From Phoronis australis (lineage: Eukaryota > Phoronida > Phoronidae): 64,000 bases of DNA. The stretch spans positions 62,001-126,000 of the forward strand of contig NMRA01000035.1 in the NCBI GenBank assembly GCA_002633005.1, given 5' to 3'. Below, piece after piece: positions 23,001-38,000 of this stretch (positions are counted from its first letter, which is position 1; every line of letters begins with the position of its first letter). The position numbers were made by a program, and so were the translations under genes. The notes under the pieces were generated by a model that had not been told where the DNA came from, did not search any database, and saw nothing but the letters and a program-made list of their open reading frames with translations.

Positions 23001-26000
23001 GGTAAAATGTATGAAAACACAGAGCCATTAATTACAAGATGAATAAGGTGTTGTAGTTGTTGAGAAATTAATATCACAACACACCCACCAAGATGAATAC
23101 TGTGGAACATCAAGGACTGGTTTATGAACCAAACAATATACTTCAGTGTGTTAATGAACTTCAGAATGCTAACAACTCAAAATTAATTACACCAATTGCT
23201 GAATCAAGACAAAAGTTTGTGTATTTCCTTTCAATCTGTACGAATTAAACTAAATAAATAGCATACAAATCATCACAAATATGAAATTATAGCAAGAACG
23301 AAACAGAAATAGACAGATATGAAATGAAAATTATGAAAAGGATAAAACAAGAATGAAGATGATGACTCCAGACGCCACTTCTACTAGGCTGAATTTGTTA
23401 GCTAAATGCTTCCCGATTACTGTAACCGAGGTCCTGGTAACCTTGGCGACGGTAACCGTAGTTACCACACGCAAACCAAACAGAGTTTAAAACCAAACTA
23501 AACTACATGCGACTACAACTACGCAATGGAAAATAATTAATAGTCAATTCACACATCAACAACAAGAACATACCCCACGCACAATGACAATGAACTAAAC
23601 ACATAAAATTCTGCCAAGTATTTCGAACAAAATCCAACAAATATTAAACAGAAGTTTAAGATTAAAATGGAACACAGTACCAAGTTGAACTTAAATAGCA
23701 AGTAAATTATATAAAATGTAAACAATAATTGTGCGATGTCTGAAAAATAGTCTAGCAACAGCCAGAGTGACGGGCTCACTTACCCACTCTGCGAACTAAG
23801 AGCGAGTCTTCATCATGTGACTCACGATCTTCCTCGGATTCTTCCTCAGCAGCAGACTCGGACTCCTGCATGAAAACAAGGTGACACGGAAAATAACAAA
23901 AAAATCCAACAAGCAAAACTTAAGAAAGAAGAACTAACTGACATTGTCCACACTTCACATTTTTTCCAAACTGTTATGGAACGTTTGCAATTCTGAAAAT
24001 CATTCACCAGCTCGCAATTTGAAAAAAGATTGCCAAGCAAACATGCAGTTCTGTGAACTTTGAAGCGATAGTTGATAGAATTTGCAAGTGACGCAACAGA
24101 GACGAAGCCTAAATGAGTGCACTTAGTAAAGCCAGCAAGAGATGTGATACAATGCGCTGGTGACAATGCATGTGCAATGACTGACTGGAACATGCAAAAA
24201 AGCGTGCTTTAACCAGGGTATAGGATTTACAGTGCATTAGCAGCCACCAAAAGATTTGAGGAACCTTTATTAAGTGTATTTTCAAACCTATGAAAGGAAT
24301 TGTGAAGAGTGCCTCTTAAATAAAGAAATATCAACTATCCATGATATTAAGAAATAAATGGCACAATTATAAATTACTTATATCGGTATTATGAAATAAA
24401 TGGCACAATTATAAATTACTTATATCGGTATTACGAAATAAATGGCACAATTATAAATTACTTATATCAGTATTATGAAATAAATGGCACAATTATAAAT
24501 TATTTATATCGGTATTACGAAATAAATGGCACCATTACTAATAATGCAATCGTAACTTTTCAACAGTCTTTCATCAAACAAATTCCAACAATAACTCTGT
24601 GTACAGATGAAGTGAAAAAAATCAGCAAAACAAGGACGTCGAAACAGTAAGTATAAGATTGTGCTACCGTGACAAGACAATTTTGAGACTGGAATAAATC
24701 GGAGGTCTATTTGAAGATAAGTTGTTTCAGAACAACTATCTCTAATACATGAAAAAATAGAGCCGAGCAGAATTGTACCGTAACATAACTTTAAAGGTCC
24801 CTTTTCAACATATTTGTGAAAACATTTTGATTTGAACATCACAAACGTACTTTTAAAATCTACACTCAGTGTGCAGCCTTAGGCATCAAAAATGGACAAA
24901 CTATTCACTCATTGCGTTGGAAAAGGCTTGTCATTGCTTTCCGATGATACGAAGCTAAATGACTAAACCACTCACCAGACTCTCAATGCTTTTTAGTAAG
25001 TGATTCAGCCATTTGACATCATTCACTCATTGGCCAAAATCCCTGATGTCATGAACAGAGTTAAAGAGAGGAACAAAAAATTTCTCTCATTTTCTTTGAA
25101 GTGATGATGGTCTACCTATATTCACTGGCATCCAGGCTACATATTTGACCTTGACCTTGATACATCTTCCAATGAATAGACTTACACACATGGACCCTAA
25201 CTTTCCTAAAATTTGGTTAGCATGAAAAGTACTGCTCTCCAGTTTAACTGGCAGCAAACATTTTGAAGACACTTTACAACTAATGGGACAGAAACTACGT
25301 TTACAGTAACATGTCTTAGTAAGAAGACCAAACCATACCAAACTTCCTCAAATTTAAGAGCTTGCAAAAACCATACACGTATACTTTGGAAACGTAGGTG
25401 CACTATTAATAATACAGTAGCTATCCGCATGTTTAAATGCTCGGATAAACCTCAATATTTCATGTTAAGTATTATGATTACACAAACTTCAGCCTCCGCG
25501 TGTTAAAGTGAGAATTGATTTTTTTGAAAATTGAGAAGACGAAATTCATATTAGGGAAGTACAGTTACAAATTGTCATGCACCTCAAATGTTGCAATAGT
25601 TATGTGAAACACATACGTACTGTATTGTTTTTACGGAATGTATTTCAGAGAGCTGAAATTCTTTCTTGATGGCATTCACGGCCTTGGGAACTTTGCAAGA
25701 ACTTAACGTCCAGATTGTATAATATGAAGGTGAGTGTATTACCAACATGAATATCAAAAAGTGAAAACCTTTTAAAAATTTGGAAAGGCCTTAATTAAAA
25801 TGTAGGTGTTAGCAGGGAAACAAATTGTTATAGAGTAACGAATCCCAACTGAGATGACAGAACGATGCAGCACAGGACATGCTTTATACAGAAAGTTATG
25901 TTTACATTTAGGGTAGATAATACTGCAGATGACTTGAGAAGAGTGATAATAAATAAGTACATGGACAGGCTGCATGTCATGTTAAACACAACAAAGGAAT

Positions 26001-29000
26001 AGGATTCCAGTATAACAGAATATGACTGAACAGAAAAACTACACACAAATTGAACCAAAAAACACTGAAACCTGTAGGAACTACACTCAGGTAACTAAGA
26101 AAGTTTACAAAGTCCAGGACTCAAGTGGGTCTCAATGCACACCATACCTGGGTAGGACTATTGGAGGGACACTCGGCATGCGGCTGGTAATTCAAGCAAA
26201 ACATGAACGAAGCCAATGATCACCCTAGTGCGACCGCACAAATTCAGTAAACTGATAGACGATTCGCTCACTTATATAAACACTGCGGACGAGGCGCTTT
26301 AATAACATGGATTCTATCCAAAATATTGTTGATAATTATTACCAAAAAACAAACACAAAATGAATATCATGTGAAAAAGAAAGATGGACATAAAAATGTA
26401 AACTACAGAGCGTGTTTCTCACCATCACTTACTAGTTCAATTTTCTTCACTGGTCATTAACGTAACACCTGTTGTATCATAAGACCTACATCTACCTAAA
26501 GACCTAAAGCTATTGCACAACATTATCTATGCACTCACATGACACACACACACACACACTTTAGGGGAAGACAGGCTTGAACTAATGCAGATTAAAACAA
26601 AACAAACTGACGTCTGGTTTAAAGAATTATGCCATAAAAATTGATGTGACCACCATCTTCCTGATATGAAATAGAAATGAACAGATTTTCTTGTGTTCAA
26701 GGAGAGTAAATTCATTCACCCCAATTACTTCTAAAATGACATAAAATGTCAGGGGAAATAATCTTCAATTTAACAAACAGACAGAAACGTTGACGGCTCA
26801 GTTCCATTCATGGTAACCCGCATATTAAAGGTACCCTTATTTAACATGGATTGCTTAAATAATTTCCAAACAAAACTAACTTCCAATATCAGAACCTCAT
26901 TCAACTGGCTTTCAAAAAACAGTAAATGGCAAAAAAGAAATTTTAGTTAAAACAACTAGACGACCGAAACTGGCACAGAAACCTGTCTTCCTCAGGCATC
27001 ACAACAACCAGGATCTCACCTGAAGTGGGTACAGATTCATGTCTTGTAAGTTCTACACATGCAAAAAAGGAAACAAGAAGGTGTCATAAGCCCTGGCAGC
27101 TGCGTGTACGCTGCTAGGTGGCGCTGTGAGTCAGTGATACGTTCAAGCAGGAGGCATAATTTAGTTGTTAAGACAAAGAAACTGTTCAAAATTCAACAAA
27201 GGTAGAGAGAAGAACATCAACAAAATAATGTTAAGACTGTGGCTTGAACTTACAAAGTGGAACAAAAATGTGTACAGCGATATGAATTTTGACATCGGTA
27301 CTAAAAATCAAAAATCGAACGTTTTTTAATCCAAACACGATTTTTGAGACAGATGACGTCTCTTCAGTAGGCAAAATTTCTAACATGAATTGTAACAAGG
27401 TGCAGAGCCATTTGAACCTTGTAGTAGGTGTGACCGTGTAAAATTTGGCGTGAACTCTCAATAGAGCATTAAGCACGGATTTTTTAACAGTCATCGACAG
27501 CGTTGCAACAGCCACTAGCTGAGATCAACGAACTAAGAACCACATGAGTTTGATACATCGGTACAGATACGATTGGCAGGATGTCAATACAAATAAACCC
27601 TCCAAATTAAGCACAGAGTTGCTGAGCAAAACACAAGAGCACACAAAGCATAGAAAAGCATGGGAATTAGCAACTAAAGCTCATGGGTAGATAGCTTCCC
27701 ACTTAACAACTAATACATGGAAAAGTTTACGAGTTTTACTCCTATCTGTCAGAAACAAAATAATGACAACAACACTGCTATGAATGAAAATGCTATCAGA
27801 TAAGGCTAAATGTGTTGGGCGACATAACGTGGGCGACACAAAGCATTGACATCCACCCACGCCGGCACATTGCAAAAGGTAAGCTGTCTATACTATGGGA
27901 CGCTCTACCTTCATAACAACCAACCACTAAGGGTTAAGAGTTCACAACGGGAGTAAGTAAATTGAGAATGTATTAACACTTCACTGATACCAGTCCCTAA
28001 CAAGGAGAAACAACACTTGCGTGTACTCCATTTTTAAAAATCAACATCAACTCAAACATGGGCGGCGCACCATAGAGGACTGGGGGGCTATAGCCCCCAA
28101 ACTTTTCAGTGCTGCGCCGCCCATGTCAATTTGTTACGCGGTTTAAAAATTGTTCAAAACTAAAAATGAAATCGACACTGGAGGGCACAGTTTTTAGTTA
28201 GTGGTTTCAGTGTTGCTAACATGCCCCCAAACGTGATGTGGGTGCATGACAATTCAAAATAATGGATTGTCTGAATAGATGTATACATGCAAGAAAGGTA
28301 TAATACATGCAAAGTCATTATAGTGTAATCTGGTAGATACTTTAAGGCATTGCTACCCTGTTTTATAGCTTCTGGAGAAGTTGAACACAGAAACTCAAAG
28401 TTGGCTTCATGTAATACCATCGACCCCACAACACACAACGCAAGTGGGAGATGCATCAGATGAAAACATTTCAAATAGTTCAAAAAGTAAATACCTTAAC
28501 AAGATCCTGTTCATCGTAAGATACATCCAGAGACGCACCTCGCTGGAGAGTGGAATCACGTGACTTAACTTCAGCCTGCAAGTCTTCAAAACCTAAAGTT
28601 GTGAAGAGAAGAAAGCAGTCGTGGTACAGAGACAATGTAACCCAGTAACAACTTTATTCCTGTCAGATGGTAGTTAGCCACAATGTGAACAGACAGCTTA
28701 ATGAAATACAGAGGAAAAGTCCACAAAAGACATTTATACATTTATCATTGGATCAGCAGAATCTTCAGTGACAACGACACATTCCCCATTTCTAAAACAT
28801 TAGGCCAAAACTGACCAGACAAAATTTCGTTTCACCCATCACGTCGGACAATGACACGTGATGACTCAGGACTCTGATAGTAATTCCTGTCAGCACTCAG
28901 TCACCATGATGCAGAACTTCCCGCAATTTTCTTTGATTAAATTTGACAAGTACTGTATCTCCTGGTCACATGACCTACCTGCCGACTGCTCAATCTGCAT

Positions 29001-32000
29001 TTTCGCCATCGCCTTCTCCACATCGTCCGTGACCTCGTGCACGTTGTACATACACTTGTTCACCACGTCTTCGCGACCTATTTTTCTTAACGCTCTCTCC
29101 AGCTCATTTCCTGTGCAAAGATGAGAGAGACTAAAACATGAGCTACGCAAACCTAGCCATGAACCTTTGAACCTACTTGCTGATAAACCTCGCCGCTTCA
29201 TCACTCACACCCTTTTTTATGCTCTCTTCAGTCGTTTCCAGAAATAAATTAAAAAACAAAGTTTGCAGATATTTAACATCCTGATGATGAGAAATAAAAT
29301 GCAGTTCTTCAGCATCCAATCTTTGGGTTCAGTTTACAAGATGTAATGAGGAAGCCTACTTTTTGTTAACATAGAATCGTTTCACTGCAAATAAAAACCA
29401 ACGGGTTGAACGACAAATGTAAAAGTGGCTCTTATCAATAATTTACGCAAACCTGTAGCTTGACTTCCATTTGTCTCCGCCCAGGTGTGCAGCATGTACA
29501 GACACTGGTCGCTGGCCGTCTCAAACTCCATGCGACATTTTTCTATTTGTGAACTGGGCAACTGCAGCTCTTCGGCCAACTGAACCCAGTCATCCTGTAC
29601 GGCGTCAGAGATCTGCGTCAGTCGAAGTTCGGCACCAAGGTAACTTTCTGTTGTTGTTGTAGCTAAAATTAAACAGAAACTGAAATTAGAATGGACTAAG
29701 TTTCCACTAGAGTTTAGTCAATTTACTGGCCGTGATAGATCTCATGAATTAAATATTTACTAAAATTAAAAGGAACCATCACAATACTCACTTCGTATTA
29801 TTGTGTACTTTTCTCGTAATTTTTTAATAGTTTTCTCATCCAAATCAGGAGCAGGTTCCGGCTGAAAAGAACAGAAAATATGACTGAAGATAAAGGATAA
29901 CTTAAGATTCCGTAACATACCTATGTAATCCTGCAAATGTACAGAGTGTAAAACTTCAAGGAATTTTACAAAAATTCACTCAGATAACCTGAAAATATGA
30001 ACTTTGTTTAAATATTTTAATCAGTAAAGCTACAACTTGGATCACCACTCGTGCAGACTGCAGCTTTATTCAAATGATCCTTGACCTTTGGCAGCTGACC
30101 TTAATGCAAAATCCCTTCACAACACTATCACTGACCCCTGTGTATTCTGGAAGAGTCACATTGAGGTTACAGATGGGATGCTGAGGTGCCTCGCCCCTGG
30201 CTACTTTTGGCTCCTTCATGAATGCTATGCGACCCACAGGGTCTTGGTCGTCGTCACGGATACGAACAATAAAAGGCAGGCGGTTCTCTCGGAAGGCATG
30301 GAAGTTGATGTAGAGCTGTTCGCCAGATTTTGTGACTGGCACCAGATTGCCAGCCATCTCTATAAACTGTGGTTTGCCTTCTTGGACCTGTAATGAAAAA
30401 AAATGAGTTGTTTAAAAATGAGACCAAAGCAATTCACATTTCCTCATTTTTACTGGAAGTTATCAACTCTGGCAACACTCAGCTGAAGTTAACATAAAAC
30501 AAGTGTTCGCTTATTGGACAATTTCAAGTTTGCTACCTTATAATGCAATGAATGTATTGAACATGTTATTAAAATATTATATATCAATAAAAAGTTGTTC
30601 CCTCATCATCTGGTAGGAACATTAATCCACAATGGTCTCTCGTGAAAATAAATTAAACTACATAGGGCAAAAATTTTTCCACTTTGGGAGTAATTTGCGA
30701 CACTGAAATTCAAGCCGAAATTGAATTTTCTCGATTCTGAACATCAAGACATGGGCAATTTTGCAGTAAACCGATATTTCTCAAATATTGAGAACCTCAT
30801 TTTTATCAACAGCCTGAAAATGGACTTGGCAGACGGCTAACTTCTAGAACTTGGTACAAGCTCCGACATTAAGCGAAACAATTTTCACTGTTCCAATTTA
30901 CAGAATGTGTAATGTACTGTGTCTCAGCCAGTATCAGCATTCCAGCCGACAATCCCATACCTCAACGTCTCGACTCCTGGCCACCTCAACAAAGTGTTCC
31001 TGAGTCTCTAGGGTTTTGTCCATTTTGTCATCGGTCATGCAAAACGCACGGAGACGGGCCTCCTTCTCTTCGTGTCGTTTGGCAAAGACCACAAACTTGG
31101 ACATAAATGGTATGTTCATTGTTTCTCGGTAGAGCTCTGTGGCCATTCTGGATGCCTCTCCTATATTCTGGCAGTCCATCAGCCAAAACCTGCAATTTAC
31201 ATGCAACAATTACAATACATACCCGCAACACTTTTAAACTAAACCTAGACCTTTGTCGTAAGATATTTATTTTTCATTTTAACTCTCAATAACCAAATGT
31301 AATTTTGCATCAGTCTTGGAATGCCACGATTCTGTGGTTTCTTTCAACAAATCAATATACAGACTTTGGAGCATATAACACTGACACACATTCAAGTTCC
31401 AATCTGATTATCTCTATACAGTGTAGGCATTGACCTCATTAAATAAAAAATAAACATGATGATAATGATGTCTATTGAAATCCTACATTTTAGTTTTTAT
31501 CGACACTGTGAAGCCGATATAAAGACAGTCCTAGAAACAGAAGACACAAAACACTCTTATTGCTTTGCATTATTTTTGGCAAATCCTTTTCCTACAGCTT
31601 GACCTGTTCGCAGTATGGCAGAAAATCTACAATTTCGTGATGAACTGTTGATGTGGGCACTTTTTCCTCATGGAAACTGTCCTCATTGTTACGATTTCCT
31701 TACCGCCACATACAACAAATTCTTTGGAAAAAATACGGTACATATCTTTCGAAACATTCAAACCACAACTTAACGGATACGACAAAACTGCAAGCCGCAG
31801 TTTACCTGGCTGAGACCGTGGTGGTGAAGGACACACAGTCATTGACAAATGTCAGCGGGGTCGTTCCAGTAATGTCCTCCCACTGGGCTGCCTGTGTACC
31901 CCCTGCAACCAACAATCAAGATATAAGTCTGCACAGCACACAAACAGATCTACATGACTTACACATCTGTACAATTTCACAAAGCACTTTTACAGTCAAT

Positions 32001-35000
32001 GACACACAATATCATCTGCTGAAACATGCACAGAGCGCAGAATCACACAACGGGTCTGTTTTGTGAAAAGTGACTTACCATAAACTCGCGGGTTAACGCC
32101 CTGGGAGCTTAAATTGGGAAACTCTGACATAGGGGGTGGGCGATTACTCAAGCAGTGTGCGCTTAAACCGAAAATTGACATAAAGTCGGGGATGAGCGAT
32201 TACCTGGGCATAGGCGTTAACCCGCGAGTTTACGGTAGATCAAAAATTAGATCTTGCACTCCTCACGACTATTTCTTGAGCAAAAGTCCGAAGTTTCCAA
32301 GAATATATGCATAACTGATAGCTGCTGAGATAATATCTGTAAATTATTTCTATAATGCCATATCACTTACAAGAGGTTACCCTTTGTCAACAATTGTGAT
32401 GTGGGCGTAGAAGACCAAGTTTTTGGCTCACAGTACGAATTCTTCAGTATGTGACATAATGATAATGGTAGACAGGTGAAATTTCATTTTGTCAAATTTC
32501 TCAACAAAATAACTTTTCAGGATAATATACTTTGCTTTTAGCATGGTTTGCATGGCATAGCCATTACCAAACATCATTTGATAAAATTTTGAGCATTTGC
32601 AACAATGTAGCAAGCCTCTGAAAATTTGTCAATTTTCCAACTACTTTTGTCCCAAATTGAAGAAATTTTACCGTAATTCTCACTTTCATGATACAGCCCC
32701 AGACGCAAGGGTGTGTGATTCATATAGGTTCATAAGGTAACCAAATTTCAAAGCTGTAGCCAGAGAAAAATGCATTGCTTGGTGTTTCAATTAAATAAAA
32801 GATACAGGATAAAGGGAAAGTCCCAGTGACTAAATGAAGGGTTGGTGAGACAGCTTTGAATCTCACAAGCATTTCAACCACCTTTTGTATATCAGTGCCT
32901 CATTAAAAGCAAGAAGACACCAGCGCGCTGATTACATCATTACTGAAGAGAAATCTTTAAAGCAAAGATTGAAACTAAATATCTGACATGTCCAGGGTCA
33001 TAGAAAAGGAAAACGCAGTTCTGTGGCTAAACAGGTGGAAGTGACATGCACGTAGGATTAACCAAGTGACAAGTTGTGAATAGTGAATATTGGTGTATTA
33101 AGCTTTATCCACAAGGCTAACTTATTTTATTGCGAAAATTTACGAAAATTGGTATAAATCGGGATGGTTTAAAAAGTATAACAAACTGGAACAGCTAACG
33201 TAACATTTCACTTATAAATTATTATATTCTGGTGTGCCTTTTAGGTCGTTACTGTTAACCAGGTTGTTTCCAGATTCAACAATAAAGACAGATGCTAAAC
33301 AACAATAGTGACATCTTGTGGTATAATGAAATCTGATGACCAAATCAAAATTACCACGAAGCAACAGAATGGAGGTAACAGAACGTCGAATTACAAACTA
33401 CACCAATTTTCGCACTGTGTCTTCAATTCTGAGGCTATGAAACTGAATCAAAGGGAAGCCATCAATTAGCAGCTAAACAACGAGACAACATGCATGACGG
33501 ACATTTAGAACTAGACCTGCTACTGAGTTGCGACTTCCTATTTGTGTGCATTAAAGATAAAGGCAGACATCATGAATATAACAATGCAAAGAAAATGCAA
33601 ACGATTCAATAACAAATTCTACGGTGAACAATAAAATGTGGCCCATTTGTGGCTGAATGCCAGCCTATTTCCCAGTTAAGAGATTTCGGAGTTCAAGGAA
33701 CAAAAAGTTATTAAATTTCAAATGCAAAAGGTTGAGTGGAAAATTGTGCAAAGGCGTTGTACACCTTCATCCAAATGGAAAAAAACTTAGTAAAAAAACG
33801 TAACGGAATATTTAAGATGTCTCCCAGTAACAACAAATGTTTAGCATTTCCATTAATGGCAGTGATCAACCAATCAAAAAACTGATCAAAATGAATCAAT
33901 GATAGCAACCATAATGCACCTGGACATACTAGTAGCTGACATCTGCAAACCGTGCTTAAACGTTATCAGTAAACTACACAGTCAATCAAGTGTCTAATCA
34001 GTGGCACTACAGTTCAACTGCAAATAAAATGTCGCAAAAGCAACACAAATTAGCAACCCTGCCGTACTTATTTAGAACATTGCGGTCCACCAGATACTGC
34101 GAAATACCAAGCGGATATTTCTACTACAGATTTCAGAACACCAGCCCTATACAAACTACCGCGTGTACATATGGGACCAGTTATGACGGCTTTTCAAAAA
34201 TCTCTTACTCCCAATGTGACTTACCAGTTATGCTGCAGAGTAAGCGAAGAGTGGGCGCATCTCCGCCATATTGGTTGATCATGCCCTTCTGAGCAGCTTT
34301 TGGAACGGGGATTGTCAGGGTGATCGGCTTGTGGAACTTACGTCGCCTCGGCTCGACAGTAACAATGGGACTCACAGCAACGCGGTTACCAAACATCTTG
34401 GTTACTATGTCTGTGTTCACAGGTTGGGCCTGCAAAAGAAGCACCCGTCACTCAGTAAATGTAGCTCTGAATACTAGAATACCATAGGGAATGTCTCTGC
34501 GGCTCAACTTTACACTCAATATGTTTCACATGTTGAAAACAGTTAGCACAATTAAAAAACATCAATTCCAGAACCATAATGAACATTTCAATTAAACAGA
34601 TTATGCATTCTGGGGATGCCAGTGGTGACATGGTTAGCTATCGACCATGGCGTATATTCGACGTGTGACCTGGCTATGTAATACTAAGAAACAAACCGTC
34701 AATACCTGCAGTCCAACTTTGATGTTCTTGGTGAGAGCACCCTCTGGGAACACGGCCTGGACCTGCGGAACGACTGTGGAGCTTATGACGCCACCATCGG
34801 CACCGATCTGATTGGTCTCCTGGCGAACGCGGCTGACGATGGCGAAGTACTGTGGGAACTCTGTGGTCAGTATTCGGGTGATACGCTTCTGTGCCAACTC
34901 TTCAGACGTCTCCAGTTCTTGAGAAGCAATACGCAAGTTTGCCATTAATTGAAAGGTGTAAACCAGGAAAGTGGCATTTAAAAACAGAGTCAAACTGAAA

Positions 35001-38000
35001 AATTACAATTAAGGCAATAAAAACAAATGATGTTGACAAAGACTGATTATAAACCTACATTACATCGGGACTAATAATGATTACAATGTCACCACTGTGG
35101 CGGTTTGAACAGCAGTAAGAAAATTTATTTGTTAAACAAATCATGCTTAGAAATGGAACAATTTTTTTCCGAGGAAATCATCTAATATGACTAATGACAG
35201 TTTTTCCTGTTTGAATTATTGCATTGTAGTGAGTGATTATGAATCCTGGCTTTAATTGGCATTGTAACAAACCACTTGACCCACAGAACTTAACCTGATA
35301 ATTGACTGCTGGCATACAAAGGCCCGTATGTTTATTGGTTACACATGACCCCAAACTGAGAAAACTAATCATGTTTACAAAAGAAATCTGCAAATCACAC
35401 CATGAAAGATAGCAGAAATCGACTCAACATTTTGTTCTTAGAGGGGATCAGTAGTCTGAATAGTGGCTGCGAATTTTGCAGCTGACGATTGTAAATCATA
35501 GTGGTTTCGAATTTTGCGGCTGACAGTTGTAAATCATTGGTGTCGTTCACACATAACCTTTTTGAAAATGACATACAATGTCAATGAAAGCAGTTTTATC
35601 ACACAGCTGTCTCAGTTAGGACTGTGTAACAAAACACACCTTAACAAAGGGTTTGTGGGTCTGGTTGGGAAGACAATTATTTTATTACCCCCACATGGAT
35701 TCTGAATAGGTGGGGCTAGGAATGAAAGTGAAATTCATGGCAAATATGAACACTTTATCAACTTCATTTGTTTAACACTCAAGATGTCTTCCGAACTACT
35801 TTAAATAAACTTCCTTCAGCCTAGAGAATGTCCATGTGTAAAAAGGTCACATACTGACTTTCACGACAAAAGGACACAAAAAACAATATGACCTTCGGTT
35901 AACACTTGACACTCCTACTGAGCACAAATGTTACAATGAGTTTTTTGCCGTCTTTTAATGTAACAGAACAAAATACCACATGACTGGTTTGTGTTTTCGA
36001 AGATGTCGTTTTCTAGAAAACAAGACTAATGAGTTTTGATTAGTAACCAAACTTGATAATGTTGTTGTCACAAAAGTGGGAACCTTAAGACCAAGTACCA
36101 AAAGTCCTAAAAAACAACGCAGATTTATTTTTAAGTGTCACACTCCTGCCCTCCTACTGTCCTTAACACAATATATCACTATTGTGACTTCAAGTCTCAT
36201 AACTAAAGGAAGAAAACAAATTTAAGTTTTAAAGTTAATCAGTTTTCATGAAAAATTATTAATGCCACAGACCTGAACTTAAGATCACATGTTAAACATA
36301 AACATAACTTTTCTCTGTGCATGACCAAGCAGCAATGAATGCTAACAAGCAGACAGAGGTACAGTACAATACTGCCAGCATTACCAGGCACTCCATCGTA
36401 TACACCACATATACTGATGAATCAGTGATCGATTCTTAACATTTTAACTTTTTGCGGAAGATAGTTGATGCTACATTGAATCAAGCCTGAAGTTGACATT
36501 CATCAGTAGAGTTCTGCAACAAACCTTAGTCCCGAGACATCAGACATCACTGCTGTCAGGGGCCATAATGAAGAAAACTAAATTTGGATTTACAAACTGC
36601 CTTGGTTATGCAACTCTTGGCATGCTCACCTTCAAAGCTGTCCTTCAGAATCTCCTGCACAATGTCATCTGAGGCTTCCAAGCTGTGTTCTGACCACTTC
36701 TCACCATTGTTGCTACGCAGGATGACGATCTCGCGTTCACGTCCACGCAGTGAAGCAAAGTGGGGAATTTCCAGAATGACGGGTCTAAAAGGCAAATATT
36801 CCTGGATATGAGTAGATTAGTCTTCAGCTTTACAATGCATAAAAATGCAAAGGCGGTGAAATTAAATGACACAGGCGACTAGATGCTATGCTGCATACAG
36901 TGAAGTTTCGTCAGCACAGGACGTGTTATGGCTGAAAAGTGGAACTTTGATACGTCAAACTTCAATAACAAAATATTGAAACAGCAAGCACCCAACATTT
37001 GGTAAAAGTTTCAAGCATTTAGTATCAAACGTTCGAAATGTGTAAAAATTTCACAACAATCTACTGAATACTGTGATTTCACAGCACTCACCCCAAGAAT
37101 TGGGCATTGGCAGGGCCTAGCTCAATGATTCGACTGGCCAGGGCCTCTCCCTCCATAAGGGGAGGTGGTACTAGAACCTTTTCCTTCTTGACAAGGCGAC
37201 ACGTGACGCGGGTTGGCTGCGATGCCATGCCCGGTGGTACGATCATACGCACGCCCGAGTGGCGACAACCACGCATAGCTCCTCCGCGGGCGTCCACCAT
37301 GAAACTGACGAGGAAACTACAAGAACGTGGAAACAATAAATGCCTGGTGAAACATTAAATCAAATGCCCTAGTCTGATATTGTATGAATGGACATCTCAA
37401 AGGTGCAATAAAACCCATGTTGCCGTCAAAGAAACAAACTTTAGATCACTTACTGTTATAAAACAGGTCTTACTACGTCCTTACTCTGGTGAGAAATGGT
37501 TTCTAAACTTGGAAAGAACTGACAGTTTGTTACTGCTTTGAACCATGCTTGTGGACATCAAATAATCACTATTACAAGCCAACTTGTGGACTCGAGCAAT
37601 GACAAACTGTAAGCTACCTCTAACTTACGCGAAGAACGACAGGATACCAATTTCATAACTTTAAGTGCTCTAAATCAAAACTTAGTTTTTGACGGATGGC
37701 AGATTTACCGCAAGTTTAAGCAAAATTATAGCAAATGGTTAGTAGTGGTGACTAGTGTACTCTATTGACAGAGGAAACAACTACATTTCTATGGCAGAAA
37801 TATGCCCATACTGACCATGGAAGGTACTTTGCATCAAGTCAAATTTTGTCCTAATGCCATAAGATGGCCAGTCTGTCAACAGGGATTGGGTCATAAATAA
37901 CAACAGGTTAACAAATGTCTCATTCGGCACAGCATAAAACCAGTGCAAATATTAAAAAGGTGATTTTCAGTGGCCAGTTATGTTTTCCTGGTTTCAGCTT

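Larger units (their letters stand above)
14728..23262 (-). repeat. Local triplication of the P-Q exon region
   Basis: Three copies of intron A, exon P, intron B and the start of exon Q lie in direct order. The P exons are offset by 2,885 and 2,461 bp and the truncated Q copies by 2,900 bp. Intron A similarity upstream of P3 ends near 23262, exactly where the truncated Q copies join intron A in the other two units. Intron sequence such as gtgttgtagttg(a/g)(t/g)gagaaatt is shared at 17651, 20540 and 23048. Confidence 0.9.
23866..27019 (-). other. ANK: Intron in the tail region
   Basis: 3.15 kb, AT-rich, with the 42-bp tandem repeat and the CA microsatellite. No coding exon could be supported. 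Confidence 0.75.

Noticed and set aside
24346-24540. Regular 42-bp repeats that could suggest a CRISPR array
   Set aside because: The whole 42-bp unit is repeated with no unique spacers, and the host is an animal genome; it is an ordinary tandem repeat.
31653-32066. 137-codon plus-strand open frame
   Set aside because: It runs antisense across the ZU5/UPA exon at 31806-31902 and has no protein-like features outside that overlap.
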